64,000 nucleotides of DNA from Curvibacter sp. (lineage in GTDB: Bacteria; Pseudomonadota; Gammaproteobacteria; Burkholderiales; Burkholderiaceae_C). The notes under the pieces are model-generated. The model was given only the letters and a program-made list of their open reading frames with translations. It ran no database searches and was not told where the DNA came from. Location of the stretch: the NCBI GenBank assembly GCA_020248905.1, contig JADCGR010000018.1:39944-103943 (forward strand), in the 5' to 3' direction. Of the stretch, positions 63,451-64,000 are shown one piece after another. The number at the start of each line of letters is the position of its first letter. Position 1 is the stretch's first letter. The translations under genes were made by a program, and so were the position numbers.

Positions 63451-63533
63451 TGGCACTCCCACCCGCCAGCGGCGCTTCGCTTGCCAGCCCGCACGCGACC
63501 TGCTAAGGTTTGCGACGCATATCGGAGCCGCCC

Positions 63534-63842
63534 ATGATCAGCAATTTCGAACAGATCCATAACTACTACGAACGTCTGGTGTTGGAGGAGGTGTTGCGGC
63601 GCGCCGAGAAGAGGCCGGACCTGATGCCCGATGCGCTGGCGGACATCGCCTGTGTGGCGCTCAACCGTCTGCCCGCACGCTATGTACGGCACGATGTGGA
63701 CCTGATGTTCTACCTGACTGAGCATGAGCGCGACTCTATCGAGCTCTCCCTGCAAGCCGCGCTCGATTACGCCTTCCGCCTGGTGAGCGAGCGTTCCAGC
63801 CACGGCAAGCCCTACGCCGACGCAGAAAAAAAGGCGGCCTGA
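63534..63842 (+). CDS. ComFB family late competence protein
   Basis: A 102-aa protein with the ComFB pattern: MISNFEQIHNYYERLVLEEVLRRAE, then DIACVALNRLPARYVRHDVDLMFYLT and a helical end. ComFB proteins are small cytosolic proteins that recur near competence or signalling genes and bind cyclic dinucleotides in cyanobacteria; the role here is unknown. The last codons (AEKKAA) and the TGA are part of the downstream terminator. Confidence 0.85.
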   Translation: MISNFEQIHNYYERLVLEEVLRRAEKRPDLMPDALADIACVALNRLPARYVRHDVDLMFYLTEHERDSIELSLQAALDYAFRLVSERSSHGKPYADAEKKAA

Positions 63843-63857
63843 GGGCCGCCTTTTTTT
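63826..63857. terminator. Intrinsic terminator overlapping the end of comFB
   Basis: A 14-bp stem, seven A then GGCGGCC pairing with GGCCGCC then seven T, with loop TGAG (63840-63843). The comFB stop codon TGA is in the loop. A-tract and T-tract make it work in both directions. Confidence 0.92.
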
Positions 63858-63861
63858 GATT

Positions 63862-64000
63862 GTGCGCCCAGCATGGGCGTACTCTTGCGGGTGCAAGTCC
63901 CGCTGCGAACTGGTCACAGTGAGCAAAGCGAAGCGCAACTGCGTGAGGGTGACCGAGCGTGGGAAGGAAGCGTGGAGCGTAATCGCGAGCCGATGAACAA
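63862..64000 (+). mobile_element. Group II intron, 5' part (runs off the window)
   Basis: The sequence from 63862 begins GTGCGCCCAGCATGGGCG, matching the GUGYG 5' end and first hairpin of bacterial group II introns. GCGGGTGCAAGTCCCGC and ACTGGTCACAGTGAGCAAAGCG follow, as in domain I of many of these introns. The reverse transcriptase frame expected in domain IV and the 3' end lie beyond the right edge. It sits four bases after the T-run of the comFB terminator. The exact class is not determined. Confidence 0.75.

Overview
This window is a high-GC chromosomal segment from a betaproteobacterium, most likely Burkholderiales, family Comamonadaceae. The evidence is the gene order pnp - quinone oxidoreductase - tpiA - secG - tRNA-Leu - nuoA to nuoN - DUF2818 - Nudix - DUF1178, two Bug-type solute-binding proteins, and the protein signatures. 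Genus cannot be set from this alone. Almost all of it is dense housekeeping coding sequence. There is no rRNA, CRISPR array, complete insertion sequence or prophage.

Layout. 1-3435: 3' end of pnp (cut by the left edge), an MDR oxidoreductase, tpiA, secG and tRNA-Leu(GAG). 3491-18782: a complete 14-gene complex I (NADH:quinone oxidoreductase) operon plus the small DUF2818 gene that follows nuoN in this group. Several of its junctions carry hairpin-forming intergenic repeats, and the nuoC-nuoD junction carries a duplicate of the nuoD start. 18867-33894: Nudix hydrolase, DUF1178, a 5'-truncated DUF799 lipoprotein gene, two cheV paralogues around an EamA transporter, an AraC/methyltransferase repair fusion, an old-yellow-enzyme reductase, Hsp20, a lytic transglycosylase, miaA, an MFS exporter, mutL, DedA and a SagB-like nitroreductase. 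33895-37246: a gene-poor islet with two orphan genes, a secreted hypothetical and a SEC-C/PD-(D/E)XK-like protein. 37247-49000: SirB2, a cell-wall amidase, tsaE, queG, an unusual P-loop protein, an AEC carrier, a chalcone-isomerase-like protein, a Bug protein, xerD, GST, EAL-HDOD, DUF455 and a beta-CASP nuclease. 49047-53706: the heat-shock operon grpE-dnaK-dnaJ behind a near-perfect sigma-32 promoter, an FKBP isomerase and an HxlR-type regulator.

53889-63450 is the most coherent accessory unit. A seven-gene minus-strand operon encodes an enoyl-CoA hydratase, a feruloyl-CoA-synthase-type ligase, an SDR dehydrogenase, a Bug protein, a tannase/feruloyl-esterase-family lipoprotein, an acyl-CoA dehydrogenase and a MarR regulator. 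A divergent amidohydrolase lies across a short AT-rich promoter region that contains a palindrome. Together these have the parts list for releasing hydroxycinnamates from plant esters, activating them with CoA and shortening the side chain by a beta-oxidation-like route ending in hydrolytic (retro-Claisen) cleavage. This is inferred from families and gene order.

The right end holds a ComFB-family gene whose stop codon lies in the loop of its own terminator. Four bases after the terminator T-run the sequence turns into what looks like the 5' end of a group II intron, which runs off the window.
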